The notes beneath the pieces were generated by a model. The model saw only the letters and a list, made by a program, of their open reading frames with translations, was not told the origin of the DNA and ran no database searches. Shown here piece after piece: positions 12,640-52,725 of a stretch of DNA of 64,000 nt. Made by a program: the position numbers and the translations under genes. Numbering within the stretch: position 1 is the first letter of the stretch; each line of letters begins with the position of its first letter. Location: positions 6,267,667 to 6,331,666 of the forward strand of contig NC_058043.1 in assembly GCF_020085105.1 (NCBI RefSeq), read 5' to 3'. The stretch is from Siniperca chuatsi (lineage: Eukaryota > Chordata > Actinopteri > Centrarchiformes > Sinipercidae).

Positions 12640-14140
12640 AGATGAGAATTTCTTTTAATTTATAGCTTGTATTTATTGATACAATTTGATCATGCCAACT
12701 GGTTTATAAGGTTTCTATCGTTATAAAAAGCGTGTTTTCCTGTTAAAGGCATTTTTGTGCGATATAGGATATTAGATATATCTTCAGTAGGCCTAAATTG
12801 TACAGATTATAAAGATCGCTAAAACTATTTTTTAATATTGATTACTCAAACATAACAGAAATACAAACATTTTTTGTGAAAATTTTCAACTTTTAAACAT
12901 CCATTCACCCCACTCCCTTCTACCTCTATAAAAAATACATGCACTGACAGTGGGTTTTATCTAGCTAAATCTGTAACTAACAAATATTTTCATTCTAGAT
13001 TAATCTGTTAATTATTTTTTGGAATATCAATTAAATATCAGATCATATTGAAAAATGACCATTACAATTTCCCAGAGTCCAAGGTGACATCTTCAAATGT
13101 CTTATTTTGTCTAACAAACAATCTAAAACCAAAAGATATTCAGTTTACGATGAAATAAAACAGTGAAAAGCAGCAACTCCTCACTCTTGTGAAGCTGGAA
13201 CCAGACATTTTTGTTTGACAAATGATTTAAACGATTGATTGATTCGTTGAAGATGTTAGGGATTGATTTTCTTTTTATTATTGGATCACAGGCAGATTTT
13301 ACCTGACTTATGAGATCACAATCAATTTACTATTAATGTCTGTGAGGAGTAGAGTAAGAAACACTGTGTCAAACACTAATCGTTTCAGTGCTAGTTTTAT
13401 CTGTCAGGTAAGGTAAGGCTGTAATACATGTTGAGACAGGTTCACAGTCACAATCTGTTGTTAATGCTGTCCAAGAATGGGCTCCATTATTTCAAAAACA
13501 TGTATTTTAAACATGTATCTCATATATTCCAATGTGCTCTTGTAATGCTTTAGTCACTAATTTGACACAAACATATTAAAGGCATCTGTAACAAGGATAT
13601 ACACATAATAAACACATATCAAAGCAGAATAAATAAAGACAAAATAAATATTATGACCTTCAAATTGTGAAACTATTATTTATGAGTTATAAAACTCAGC
13701 TGCTATTGTGAAATGTTACTTCATCCTGCTTCTTGTCACAGCAATTTATTGCAGGTCATTTTTAATTTTTAAACATTTTGGGTCTTGAGTTATTTGTTTC
13801 CTAAACCAGAAAAGCTTGTTTGTTCATTTATTTACTCATTTGTTTATTCATTCATTTACTGAGTCAGTGAACTCACAGGTTACAGCAGAGACAGGCTAAT
13901 GTGCAAAAATAATGAATCCAGTAGTGCAACTCCAAAACCCTTGAGGTAGAGCAGTGACCTGTTATCAGTCATACTGATGTAGAAACAGGCAACTAGCATA
14001 TGTATCCATAATATGAATACAGGTAAAAGTATGAATAAAAAAATGCATTTAATTTTTCATAAAAACATATGAAAATATATATTTATATAATGGAATAATA
14101 ACAGCACCTCTTCTTTGAACATGTAGATAAAATCACATTA
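12640..14140. other. appl1-klhl10 intergenic spacer, AT-rich
   Basis: No coding exon is recognised. It contains one copy of the CGATTAAT-type dispersed repeat at about 12985-13275 (core TTTCCCAGAGTCCAAGGTGA, then TCTTCAAATGTCTTATTTTG). The rest is AT-rich sequence with short runs of ATTTATTTA. Confidence 0.75.
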
Positions 14141-14146
14141 TTTATT
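14141..14146 (-). terminator. klhl10: klhl10-like polyadenylation signal
   Basis: AATAAA on the minus strand begins 19 bases after the stop codon, so the 3' UTR would be only about 40 bases. No better signal occurs close by. A very short 3' UTR is plausible for a germ-cell transcript, but a downstream site cannot be excluded. Confidence 0.5.
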
Positions 14147-14164
14147 TAAAAATGACACTTCAGC

Positions 14165-17100
14165 TTAAGTGTCTTCCTCTACAGCTTCCTCCACATTGGG
14201 GAGCGACTGGGAGCGAGGGAACAAGTTCTCCGCCACGCTGTAGAGTCCGTGCAGCACACTGCAGCTCAGGCCGCTGCGGGACATCTCAATGTTGGGGGCA
14301 CCGTACCACATACCAGCCTCCTCGTCGTAGCGCTCCACAGCTAACAGAGTGGTGGAGCCGTCGTATCCTCCGACCACAATGAGCTGGTCGTCCACCACCT
14401 CAATGCCAAAGTAGCTGCGGGGGTTGTACATTGATGGCAGGGGGCTCCACCTGTTGGTCCGTGGGTTGTAGGCCTCAGCACTGCGCAGGTGGGAGGAACC
14501 ACTAATGGTGCCACCAACCTAAGACAGAGAGAGGGTGGAAAGTGAGTCCAGTGTTTCAGTAGAGTAAGAAATCATACTGAGTCTGGAGGAAACCCTGAGC
14601 AAGTCTCACACCATAAGTTCAAAGTTAAGGACTAAGTCCAGCCACAGGAGTCCTAGAGTCACAGGAAAGCTAATAGAGAAGAGCCCCAGTGTATATCGAG
14701 CATGCACTAGAGTCCTTCTGCGGCCTAGCTAGTTGAGCCAGCTGATGTCCTGCTAGCTTCCTGTACACATGAATGGCATAAAATAATTTTATGATACGGC
14801 TCTTTTAGATTTGAATTTTTTTTTAGGACCAAATGGCCCCAATTCTCATTATACAAGGAGTCATTTTGAAGTAATTGTGACGCTCAGAAACATTTATTCA
14901 CCGTTTTACAGCCATTACTTTTCTAATGATTGTGTATGGAAAAAGGGCTTTTCAGGCCAGTGTGTTTCATGTGATACTGCAATACAGATTGTGGCCACTA
15001 AGCCAATATTCCCTCACAGCACATTGCTGTTCCTGGGGGTTTGTTTTGACCAATAGAAAACCATCTTAGTCCCAAAATAGAGGAAGCAAAATAGAGGAAG
15101 CTTTCAGAGCTTTTTAGCTGTCGCACCATCCAATTTTATATAACCCTGTTCTGCCTAAGTATAAACTGCTCCACAAAAAAGGCAGACAGTTATGAGACAG
15201 GAGCGACGTTTTTTCTTTGGTAACTTGTCTTCCAGTTAGTGGCCGAGTAAGCTAGCTTGCTAACTAGCGTGCTACTGGTTAGCTCGCCTGCCACAGAAGC
15301 TTGCGAAAAATAGCCCCACCAGTGAACAAACCTCCAGAAGTACTTATTACGTGAAGACTCGCAAATGAATGTCACAGTGCCACTTACTGGTCTGACTGCG
15401 GCTTTATCCTAAAAATTTGTTTTTCCATTCACTAATGATCATCATACAATTAATTTTCCCTGTTTATGACATTTAAAATATTTTGTGATTGCTTTAACCT
15501 AAAGATGAACTAAAGATTTACTTAACTTACTTAACTTACTTTATTAATGGATTATAATTAAACAGAGGCCAGAAGGCCTAGAATAAGTAAGGGATGCTGT
15601 ATAGCGAGCCGATGATTATTACGAAATTAACCCGAGAGAGTGATGCAATCACTAATTTGACACCAAATATTGATTTAATTGATTTAAAAATGATTTTAAA
15701 CGTTTTAAGGGCCACACACTTACTGCATAGATGTGGTCTCTGTAGGCAACGACTCCCAGGCCGCTTCGGCTGCTCCTCATGGGGGCGATCATGGTCCACT
15801 GGTTGGTATCCGGGTCGTAGCATTCAGCCGTGCTGAGGCTGCGTCGCCCGTTGAAACCCCCACAAATGTAGACCTACAGACCATGTTTTGGAGTTATCGT
15901 AGTTGAAAAAATAGTTGAAAATTCATGTATCATTGAGTGTCACTGAAGATAATATTAACAGAATAATAACAGAATTCAGTTACTGATTACTGTGTACCAG
16001 TAATTTAAAAATGTAACACTGCTACATGATTGTCAGGAACAAAGAAAGGGAGATTTTTTTAATGTCAATGAGAGTGTGCTTGTAAAATCACAGAAATTAA
16101 GTTGTTTTTGTTTGTTTGTTTTTACAGTTTTTAAAGCCATTATATGCATAACTTTATAGTGCCGCTGCTGTAAGGACTCAGCCTTGTACATGGGGTGCAC
16201 GCTCTACCAGGTGCGGTACCGGGGCGCCCCGAAATGCTGAAATGTTTTTATTTGTCTTTTATTTAATTTCCTAAATAAACTTAATTTTGGTTCACCCACC
16301 CCTTTGTTTCTTCCTTTTTGTTGCTTCCTCCCAGAGCTGGGGTTGTAACATAACAGAAGCACAGTAAAGTCAACAAACTGATCCAGCAACATGTTTTATA
16401 CAGCAATATCTATCTTAATTTTGTTTACTTAGTCACCTTAAACTGACGGTCATACCAGACCAAGTAAGGCTATGGTGGCAAAACCTGTTGAGAGTATTCA
16501 ACTGAGCAAACGTGCGTCTTGCAACCACTATCACGACTTCCGTGTCAAACGGAAATGACGTTGAAAAGACAAAACGTAACGAAATGACACCCCTCTCCAA
16601 CAGGAAGAAAATGGCTAACGTGAACATGATGTCAGATTGAATAATGAAGTGAAAACATTGTGGCAGTTAGGTCTGATTATGAGGCTAGTTTGGTGGTTAA
16701 ATCAACAACGTCATTGCTTGTTTCAGTCATCTCTGCTTCACTCACCTTGCCATTTAGAGTTGTGGCGCTGGCTCCACACCTCTTAGCACGCATGGGTGCC
16801 ATCATGGTCCACTTGTCAGTCTCAGGCTTGTAGCACTCGACAGTGTTATAGTAAGCTTGCCCATTGAAGCCTCCCATGGCATAAATGCACCCATTCTGCA
16901 CAGCAACGCTGACATAGCAGCGGCAGAAGTTCATGGGTGCCACCTGGTGCCACGTGCAGGTGACAAGGTCAAACCTTTGCACAGTATTCAAGTAAATTTC
17001 ATGGCTGCAGCCACCGATTAAGTACACAAAGTTGTTGAGGACAGCAGAACCATGGTGAGCGCGCCAAATCTCCTCAGCGCTCACAGTGACCCAGCACTCA

Positions 17101-19604
17101 GCTCGGACATCATACGCCTCGAGGCTGGTGGCAGCAGTGTTGCCATCTTTGCCTCCGGTGGCCAATAAAATGGCAGGAGGGAGGCGTGGGCGGTTCAGCA
17201 AGTTACTGTAGACAGTTTTTGAGCGTCCGTTGGCCCTAAAATCTATAAATGCTGTCACTGCATCATTGATGATGGGCATACATTCGACGCTGTCCTTTAC
17301 CATGGCGTTGTCGATCACGCTGTTTTGGAGGTAATCAGCAGTCATCAAGCCCAGCCGCACCTGGACAAATATAAGATGCCAGTTAGAAACAGTCTAAATA
17401 GATATCAATCTGATATGAATCTTATATCAATCTTATAAGTCTGTGTGATGAGTGCGGAGGTGGAGTCAGGCTGTGATTAGCCTAGCTTAGCATAAAGTCT
17501 GGAAGCAGGGGTAAATTGTTAGCCTGGCTCTGTCCAAAGTTCAAAAGTTCAATAGTCTGTCAACCATCAACCATCCACCCTGACCTACTCCCTAAGACAC
17601 ACAATCACACAATTTCTGCCTTTTCTCCTGAGAGAATAAAGTTTTTAGTTGCGCAGCCGCAAGAGTTTGCTTGTCAGGAAAACATAATCATATGTTGCTG
17701 TAAGTGTTTGAACAAGTCACCAATGCTGTCGTTTTTCTTGCTAGTTTTCAGCATACAGATTGGGCTTTTTCTGTAAAAATGCAACCCAATGCATGCTATG
17801 TTAAGCTGACTACAGCTACAGTTGACTTATTGTTTAGTTACCTTGGATAACAGCAGAGAGATGTGTCCTCGTCTTTGGTCAGGCAGGTGGTTAATCCAGC
17901 GGAGGACGGCCTCAAACACTGAGTTTTCTCGTTTCACATTGAGGAGATCGCTCTCAATGATAGCAGCTAGCTGCTGCGCAGAGAGCTCCAGGAGCTCCTG
18001 TGAGACACAAACTATCTCCTCAAAGCAGTGCAGGATGTAGAGGAAGACCTTGTCCCTCAGCTCAGGGCAGTGGTAGAAGTCCACCAGCCTCCAGATGCCG
18101 ATGCAGTTCCTCTGGCACAGCTGGTCCTCCAGGAAGAAGCAGCAGGTCTGAACAATCCCCAGGACCAAGAACTGGTCTGCAGCTGCCAAAACCTCCACCA
18201 CATTATCCTTTGTCACGGGAACAGAGTGGGTGTAGGCATAATTGATGATGAAGTGCATCATCTCGGGCAACACCCCAGGGATAGTGTAGATCTGCTTCTT
18301 TGAGGTCGCCCAGGCACCGGTGAAGAGAGTGCTGTGGATCAGGATTTAGAGGACATCAGGGTTTTAGATCACCTGTACCTTTTGGACCAGATAGTCCCAG
18401 GAAATCTGGGCCTTGTGTTCTGAGTTATCTTGATTTGATTATTGATCATTCAAAACTGGCTTACAATTTATCTGGAGATGTTGTCATAGCAACAAGTCGA
18501 TAAATCCAAACCTTAGTGCATGCTTGTTCACAGCTAAATCATGACAAAGACTTTTCAAGGTAAACCCCATAAACCAATAGCAAAGTGTTGATGATTACAC
18601 AATTATATATGCTGTGATAGAAGATTTGATCCATATTTAAGCTGAATCCTTATGATTTTCTCCAGAGGCCGCTATCAGGCCAAATGTTCTACTTGTTTGC
18701 AACAAATGTAAAAATATAATGGGCAGATTGAAGTGAAATTTGCTGAGACCATTCTTGCCTCCATGATGATAATAATCTCACTGGATTTCAATGACCACAT
18801 GACCTGATTGTGATAAAGTAACTGCTTTTCTGGAGAGTTTGACGTGCATTGATGCAGGGAAATATGACAGTGGCATATCCTGACACATCAACACATGTCA
18901 ACCTATGATGACATGCATCAAGATGCTGCCGGTGTGTGTTGTCAGTAAGATACTGTAGTGGTTTCCCTTGTCGGTCAGACTCCCCCAAGAGGTTGCAAAA
19001 TAAATCTGAGTGGTACTGAGACAATTAACAGGATAGCTTTTTAATTTTTAGATACTCTTCTAATCTTTGCTTTTTTCTTATAAATCAATGGATTATTTTA
19101 CCTCCACAGGCCTAAATATTTTTCATATAAAAGTTTGTTTGACCATATGCAATCAGTGACGATGGGTCACAACCACTGCTCTAAGAAACACATCGGCTCT
19201 GTCCAAAATAAAGTTCATTATTATTATTAAAACAGTGGGTTGATATGAATGATTATAATTCAGTTTTTTAAAAAAAAGACTATTTTGTATTGGTTTTCAG
19301 ATGCAGTTCATACACTGTGATCATTTTGGAAGTTTGCATCTGTTTACCAGCTTGTTTGAAGAGTTTGATATTATACATTATTATAGCTGCTGAGATAACC
19401 TACTCACCGAAAGTACGGGCTGCAGCTACAGAGGATGATCTTGTGGGCATCGAACTCAGCGTCACCCACCTTGATCACCACATCACACAGCTTCCCCTCC
19501 AGACGGAGTTCAGTTAAGACTGCAGATGCCATGCCACTCATCCTTTCCTCCATTTCACTTCTGTGAGAATTTAACGCAGCGGAAGATTCTCCTTGCTCAC
19601 TCAT
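14165..19604 (-). CDS. klhl10: Kelch-like protein 10-like (BTB-BACK-Kelch), complete, five exons
   Basis: Probable substrate-recognition subunit of a Cullin-3 ubiquitin ligase; mammalian KLHL10 is testis-specific and needed for spermatid maturation (family knowledge). Exons: 19604-19408, 18331-17842, 17360-16746, 15873-15724, 14518-14165 (stop included), all GT-AG and in frame, 601 residues against 608 in human. BTB spans about residues 33-135 (ELRLEGKLCDVVIKV, AHKIILCSCSPYFR), BACK about 138-240 (NCIGIWRLVDFYHCPELRDK). Six Kelch blades are marked by double glycines at 298-299, 345-346, 392-393, 439-440, 486-487 and 534-535. The NELRLEGKLCDVVIKV-type start and the IEVVDDQL motif in the last blade favour KLHL10 over other KLHL members. 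Which fish paralogue (a or b) is not decidable here. It takes the slot between appl1 and il17rd. Confidence 0.93.
14780..15560. other. klhl10-like intron 4: probable degraded repeats
   Basis: Non-coding interior of the intron between exons 4 and 5. It has a direct duplication AAAATAGAGGAAGC at about 15075-15100 and CTAGCTTGCTAACTAGC-type short palindromes near 15250. No family is assigned. Confidence 0.4.
16160..16236 (-). mobile_element. SINE head, tRNA-like A-box region
   Basis: On the minus strand the sequence GGGGCGCCCCGGTACCGC, then ACCTGGTAGAGCGTG and ACAAGGCTGAGTCCTTACAG, is the tRNA-derived 5' part of the teleost SINE whose body appears at 3.6 kb. It lies in klhl10-like intron 3. It lacks an anticodon stem-loop in a functional context and is not a tRNA gene. 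Confidence 0.65.
17440..17550 (-). repeat. dispersed repeat copy (TTTATGCTAAGCTAA family)
   Basis: The reverse complement matches the segment near 37.24-37.31 kb (GCAGGCTAGCTGTTTACC, TTTATGCTAAGCTAA). This is a known kind of short dispersed fish repeat. It lies in klhl10-like intron 2. Confidence 0.6.
18340..19400 (-). other. klhl10-like intron 1, nothing recognised
   Basis: About 1.1 kb between exons 1 and 2. I see no exon, named repeat or open frame of interest in it. Confidence 0.6.
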
Positions 19605-19849
19605 TTTTTTTCTGACACGTTAGTCACTGTGTTTTGTCTCTACTCTGTCGCTCCTTAGAGATTTCTTCAGATGTTTGATTTCCCCCAGAGACTTATAAAG
19701 TGTCAGAATCCTCACGACCAGATTCTAGAATGTTTCATTGTGACCTCACAGAATCTGGAACTGAAGGAACTGTTACACGATAACAACTCATTTGCATAAT
19801 ACAACTTTATATTTATATTTATATATACACTCAGTTGCCAGTTTATTAG

Positions 19850-20390
19850 GTACGCCTAGCTAAAACTAATGCAGTCTAATACAACAGTCCTGCAGTACAG
19901 ATGGAATGTACATTCACTTATCCATACTTTTCTTGAGCATTTCCAGTTCATGGCACTTTATACTTCTACTCCACTACATTTACAGAGGGAAATATTGTAC
20001 TGTTTTATTTCACTACATTTATCTGGTAGCTGGAGAGTTACTACTTACTTTATAAATTAAGATTTTACATATAAAACACACGAGGAACTTTTGGAATACC
20101 CAAGAGTATATAACATTTGAGCTTAAAAGATCCGTTTGTTGATTAATTAATTAGTTGATTAGTCAATTATCAAAAAAAAAAGTCATTTCTCATGCAAAAC
20201 TGCCAAACATTTCGTGGTTTAAGCTTTGAGTACTTTCGCTTTTGATACTTTAAGTAAATTTTCCTGATAATACTTTAATACTTTTACTTAAGTAACATTT
20301 TCAATGCAGGACTTTTACTTGTAATGGAGTATTTTTACAGTGTGGTACTGGCACTTTTACTTAAGTAAAGGATCTGAATACTTCCCAAAG
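19850..20390 (+). mobile_element. degraded hAT-type MITE copy
   Basis: Shares with the intact copies near 55.5-56.5 kb the blocks ACTTCTACTCCACTACATTT, AGGGAAATATTGTACT, TTTTACTTAAGTAA and TCTGAATACTTCC. The left end is replaced by another repeat (TTGCCAGTTTATTAGGTAC at about 19836), and the terminal TTCCACCACTG is lost. Confidence 0.75.
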
Positions 20391-20394
20391 AAAT

Positions 20395-23300
20395 TCAGTT
20401 TACACTGATATAAAAGTAGAAAAAAGTCCAAAAAGTGGCATTTTTGCTTGATATGGAGATCGTGCAACTCATTCCACCTTAAAACAACTTGATGCAGTTT
20501 ACCGTTGTGCTGTGTGTTTCATTACTGTGTACTACATGAAAAAGTAGACTGTTCCTCACTAGTAACAAGAAAAAAACTATACTTTCCTTTTTGTTTTTAA
20601 ATGCCTCCTACTAAAGCTGCCTCAGTATATCACAGCTGTTCTCAGAGTTAAATCTACTGTTAATCAGAGCAGATCCCAAGACTGGCTGACTCTTGTTTCT
20701 GATGCTGTCTGTATGTGTGACTGGCTGTGTTTTGTTGTTTTTTCTTATTTCTAACTAATCAGTTAATCATTCATTGTTGCAGCTCTATATGCTATATAAT
20801 CTATTTTGCTTTAACAGACTACTGTGGTTATTCACATGAAGCAGATTTGTGCAGGAAAACGCACCAAGTGAGCACAACATAAACTTAAATAATGAAAGTA
20901 TGAAAACTAGTTTTTGACACACAGCCCTTCCACAAGACAGGGATTCAAGATGCAGGGCCTGCTATTTCAATTTCAGTTGATTGTAATTTAGTGGTGCATA
21001 TTTTTAGACATATTTGCAATTAAATTAAATTTCCACAAACCATGCACACACTGAACCTGGATATTATGGGGCCCCTGAGGGTCTGGGGCCCGGGGCAGGT
21101 GTCAGTTTTGCATGGTGGGTAATCAAGCCTTGATTTTGCAAAGGCCTGAGCAAACATGACCAAACACAACCTTTTAAATCACACATTAACCAACAAAAAT
21201 AATGGAAATACCTTTCATTGTATTATCAAATTATATTCTATCTGCACACATGTGTTGTCTTCCATAATGACTTAGTGTGCATCATTTTGTGCAACATCAA
21301 CACATTACAACAACTTTAAAGAAATGTCATTGGTCTAAATGAGCTGACAGCCATTTAGAAACATAACTGTTCTGCCTCCTTTGTCTTGACTGACACAACT
21401 GATAACGATATATCTGTTAAGATAATAACTGCTGGAATTAAAGAACAATTACCTCCAATAAACTCTGTTATCTTGTAAGGAAGCAGGATAAAATAGCATT
21501 TTATAATAGTGAGTTTCATAAATGTATCAGATTATTTCACAATTTTAAGCGTTGTCTCTATTTATTCATATGCTCATCTATTTCAACATGACTTATTTAT
21601 TTATTTAATACTGAAAACTTTGGGTCTCCATGCACTTTTAGCTCTGCCTGTTAGACAAATCAGTGTGAAATGATGGTTATGTGTCCCTTGCATTTTTTTG
21701 TGTTCAATTCTTGATTGTTGGTGTTTTTGTGATGTGGAAATTCATTACTTAGTACTTATTTATTTAAATGTTGCGATAGTTACTGTACTCCCTTTCCCTA
21801 CACAGAGACCGGTGGTGCAATGTACATTTACTCAAGTACTGTACTTGTACAATTTTAAGGTACTTGGACTTAACTTGAGTGTTTCCATTTCATGCTACTT
21901 TCTACTTCCACTCCGCTGCATGTCAGAGGTAAATGTTGTACTTTTTAACTCCACTACTAACTTTTGCCACAAGAGGGTGTGAAGCGCTCGGCCTGTCAGG
22001 AGCAGTCAGTACTGGCTCAGTAAATTAAACAGAGTACAACTTAAAAAAACATGGGAGAAACCTGAGAGACCACCCTCCACAGAAAGAATTATACAGAACA
22101 AGCTTATATACAGGTTTACTTACTGTATATACTTATATATAGGCTTTAACAGGCTTCTATAAAGACTCATATAAAGACCTACATAGAGCTTTTATATACA
22201 CTTTTATACAGACTATGGCTGCAACTAAAGTTTGTTTAACATTTTTTCAGTTAATTGATTTATCAGAAAGTAGCAAACAATGCTCATCACAGTTTCCCAG
22301 AGCTCAAGGTAATGATTTCTAATGTTTTTTTTGTCTGACCGACAGTCCACAACTACAAAGAAATTCATTTTACAAAGATATAAAACAGAGAAAAACTAAT
22401 CCTCATATTTGAGAAGCTGGAACCTGAGAATGTTTGGCATTTTTTCTTGATAAATGACTGAAATGTTTAATTAATTATCAAACTGGTTTCCTCTGTCAAG
22501 TTATATCAAGATGGTGTAACACAGCAGCTAATCTTCCTCGGGTCCATATAAAAATATACAAGTCGGCACCATTTACACAGAACTTACAATTACATAATGA
22601 CAATGACAATGCAGCACGCAACAGCTACACTCATGAAGACATTAACTTAACAAATTAGAATAAGATCATATCCATATAATATACATACAATATAACATTT
22701 GATACATAAGAAAACACAGACATGGACAAGCTCAGAGAAAATAAATGGTGCTACAATAATCAATAATGAGAATATCTTAAAATTGTTTAACTTTATCTGA
22801 AGTCGCTTTTCAGAAGATGCTTTTTCAGTAAATTCTAGACACAATTTTCTTGAGTAATCTGTTTAGGAAGTGAATTATACTCATACTGCATATATGACAG
22901 TATGCTGGACTGAGTTTGTGTTAGTTTTGGGCAAAATGCAGCATATCAAGTAAGATAATTGTGTGTATCAATTCAAATATACAGGGTCTTTGTCATTATC
23001 ATTGTCACTTCTAACAAAACAACCTGATAGATTAACACATTCAGAGATCAAGGACAGGTTAGAGTAGCCTATTTTTTGAATATTTTTCAAAGAATCATTT
23101 GTTTAAAAATCAATGCTATTTGTTTCAGACAATATATATGTTTTAGACACACCGTGATAACAATAAATGTAACAATAATATATATATTTTAATACACAAG
23201 CATGTGTATTTCTTTTTCTTTGTTGGTTTGTTTGTGATATGTTTGTCCTGTTTAATTATTGGATAAGGATGTGGAGTAAAAAGTACAATATATCACTATT

Positions 23301-23560
23301 AAATGTAGTGAAGCACAAGTATAAAGTAGCATAAAATGGCAATTCTCAAGCACAGAGTACAAGTACTTCAACATACACAGTAGTCTAACTGAGTAAATGT
23401 ACTTAGTTACTTTCCACCACTGCTGGTAATCCAGCTTTACTCAAAACACTGATTTTGTAAGACAAAATTCAAAGTCAAACACAGTTTTTATTATTTTTAT
23501 TATGCTTTACAATGACAGCAAAAGATCCAACAAGGACTAAGCATCTAACTAACTAAGATC
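20395..23560. other. klhl10-il17rd intergenic spacer built largely of repeats
   Basis: Holds partial CGATTAAT-family pieces (about 20745-20795 and a fuller copy at 22210-22490), a left-half MITE at 21801-21965 and a right-half reverse MITE at 23275-23425. It also has an element-like tract near 21060-21110 (GGGGCCCGGGGCAGG). No homeobox or other exon was found, although HESX1 occupies this interval in human. Confidence 0.7.
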
Positions 23561-23629
23561 TATGATATATGATTTACCTAGCACATAATATACTCAAAGA
23601 GATGATTTGCCACTCACATAAATGTGTTG

Positions 23630-23671
23630 TGGAAGTATATATATATATATATATATACTTCACAACACACA

Positions 23672-23767
<96 letters not shown>

Positions 23768-23775
23768 ACAGTGAA

Positions 23776-23828
<53 letters not shown>
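23630..23828. repeat. (TA)n microsatellite cluster with hairpin flank
   Basis: Three TA runs (about 23635-23657, 23675-23761, 23780-23826) are separated by short unique bridges. The first run is flanked by TGTGTTGTGGAAG and its near-perfect inverse CTTCACAACACA, so the whole first block can fold into one hairpin. Open frames here are only Tyr-Ile repeats. Confidence 0.95.
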
Positions 23829-23829
<1 letters not shown>

Positions 23830-24059
23830 TCCCATATACAGGAAACACTCTTTCCCATTACAGTCGACAGTGATGCAACAAATAAATATCTGGAGACAAA
23901 GAAGGGTAAATAAAAACTATACCCAAAAATATCAGTTTGCCAATTTCCATTACTGCAATCTATCATTCATTTTAATACTTGTAAGTCTTTTACCAGTGTA
24001 CTTAAAGAAGGAAGTCCACATCTTGAAAGAATAATTTCATAATTTCATTCGTTTTTCTC

Positions 24060-24280
24060 TCTCCTACTGGCGGATATTGACTTCCATGCAGGTCCTCAGG
24101 TCTCCAAAGGGCTTTTGGAGAGGAGGGGACCGGACACAATGTTCTCACCTTCACGGTCTAAAACTCCCAACTGGTCCCCACAAAGATAGCGAACACACAC
24201 ACACGCACCTCCTTCTCTCTCTCCTCTCCTCTCCTCCTCCTCCTCTCTCTCTCTCAGAGTTGTTCAGACTTGAGGGAGGA
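24060..24280 (+). promoter_or_regulatory. il17rd: il17rd 5' UTR and proximal promoter region
   Basis: Sequence before the il17rd ATG, with a pyrimidine-rich run (CTCTCTCCTCTCC type) at about 24210-24257 that could serve as a TATA-less initiator or TOP-like tract. No TATA box at a usual position is evident. The exact start is not visible. Confidence 0.4.
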
Positions 24281-52116
<27,836 letters not shown>

Positions 52117-52289
52117 GGGACACTTCCTGCCGATCAAAAAAAGGACAAGCCCAGTGATGTCATCACCAAAAATGTATTGGTCTTGGATCTGAACCCTTTC
52201 TTAAAAGTGCTGCCAGCCATCGTCGTGGAAACGAAACTGGAATTGATTAAAAGGCACTACTGTGGTTCACCTATGGAAATGACTGACTT

Positions 52290-52725
52290 CTAGAACGTTG
52301 GTCTGTAGTAACTATAGTAACCACTGAGTTAAAGAACCCTGGTAAATATGGTTACCACTGAGTTTTAGAACACTAGTCGTTGGTGACTATGGTAACAGCT
52401 GTGTCGAGAACACTAGTCCCTAATAACTATGGTAACCACTGAGTTCTAGAACACTAATCTTTGGTAACTGTGGTAACGACTGCGTTTCTAGAACACTGGT
52501 CCTTAGTATTTACGATAACCACTACATTCTAGAACATTATTCTGCAGAAATTATGGTAAACACTGCATTCTACAACACTGATCCCTGGTAACCACCGAAG
52601 CCCCAGAGTTTTAGAACAGTAGTCCAAGTAACTATGGTAACCACTGAGTTCAAGAACACTGCTGCCTGGTAACTATGGTAACCACCGTGTCTAGAACACT
52701 AGTCCCTAGTAACTAAGGCGACCCG
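52290..52725. repeat. about 45-50-bp minisatellite in il17rd 3' UTR
   Basis: Roughly nine degenerate copies of a unit like AACTATGGTAACCACTGAGT followed by TCTAGAACACTAGTCCCTAG. The best-preserved units lie at 52380-52450 and 52620-52710. The unit contains short self-complementary pieces (GGTAACC, CTAGAAC/CTAGT). It begins about 170 bases after the stop codon. Confidence 0.9.

Noticed and set aside
16160..16236. Possible tRNA gene
   Set aside because: A-box-like head continues into a known SINE body pattern, not a cloverleaf with anticodon and acceptor pairing.
23569..23966. Long open frames on both strands of Tyr-Ile repeats
   Set aside because: They are translations of the (TA)n microsatellite.
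19620..24200. Search for a hesx1 homeobox exon
   Set aside because: No WFQNRR-type motif seen on either strand; only repeats.
24077..24280. Upstream in-frame extension of il17rd exon 1
   Set aside because: Composition is CA/CT low complexity and the signal peptide follows the ATG at 24281.
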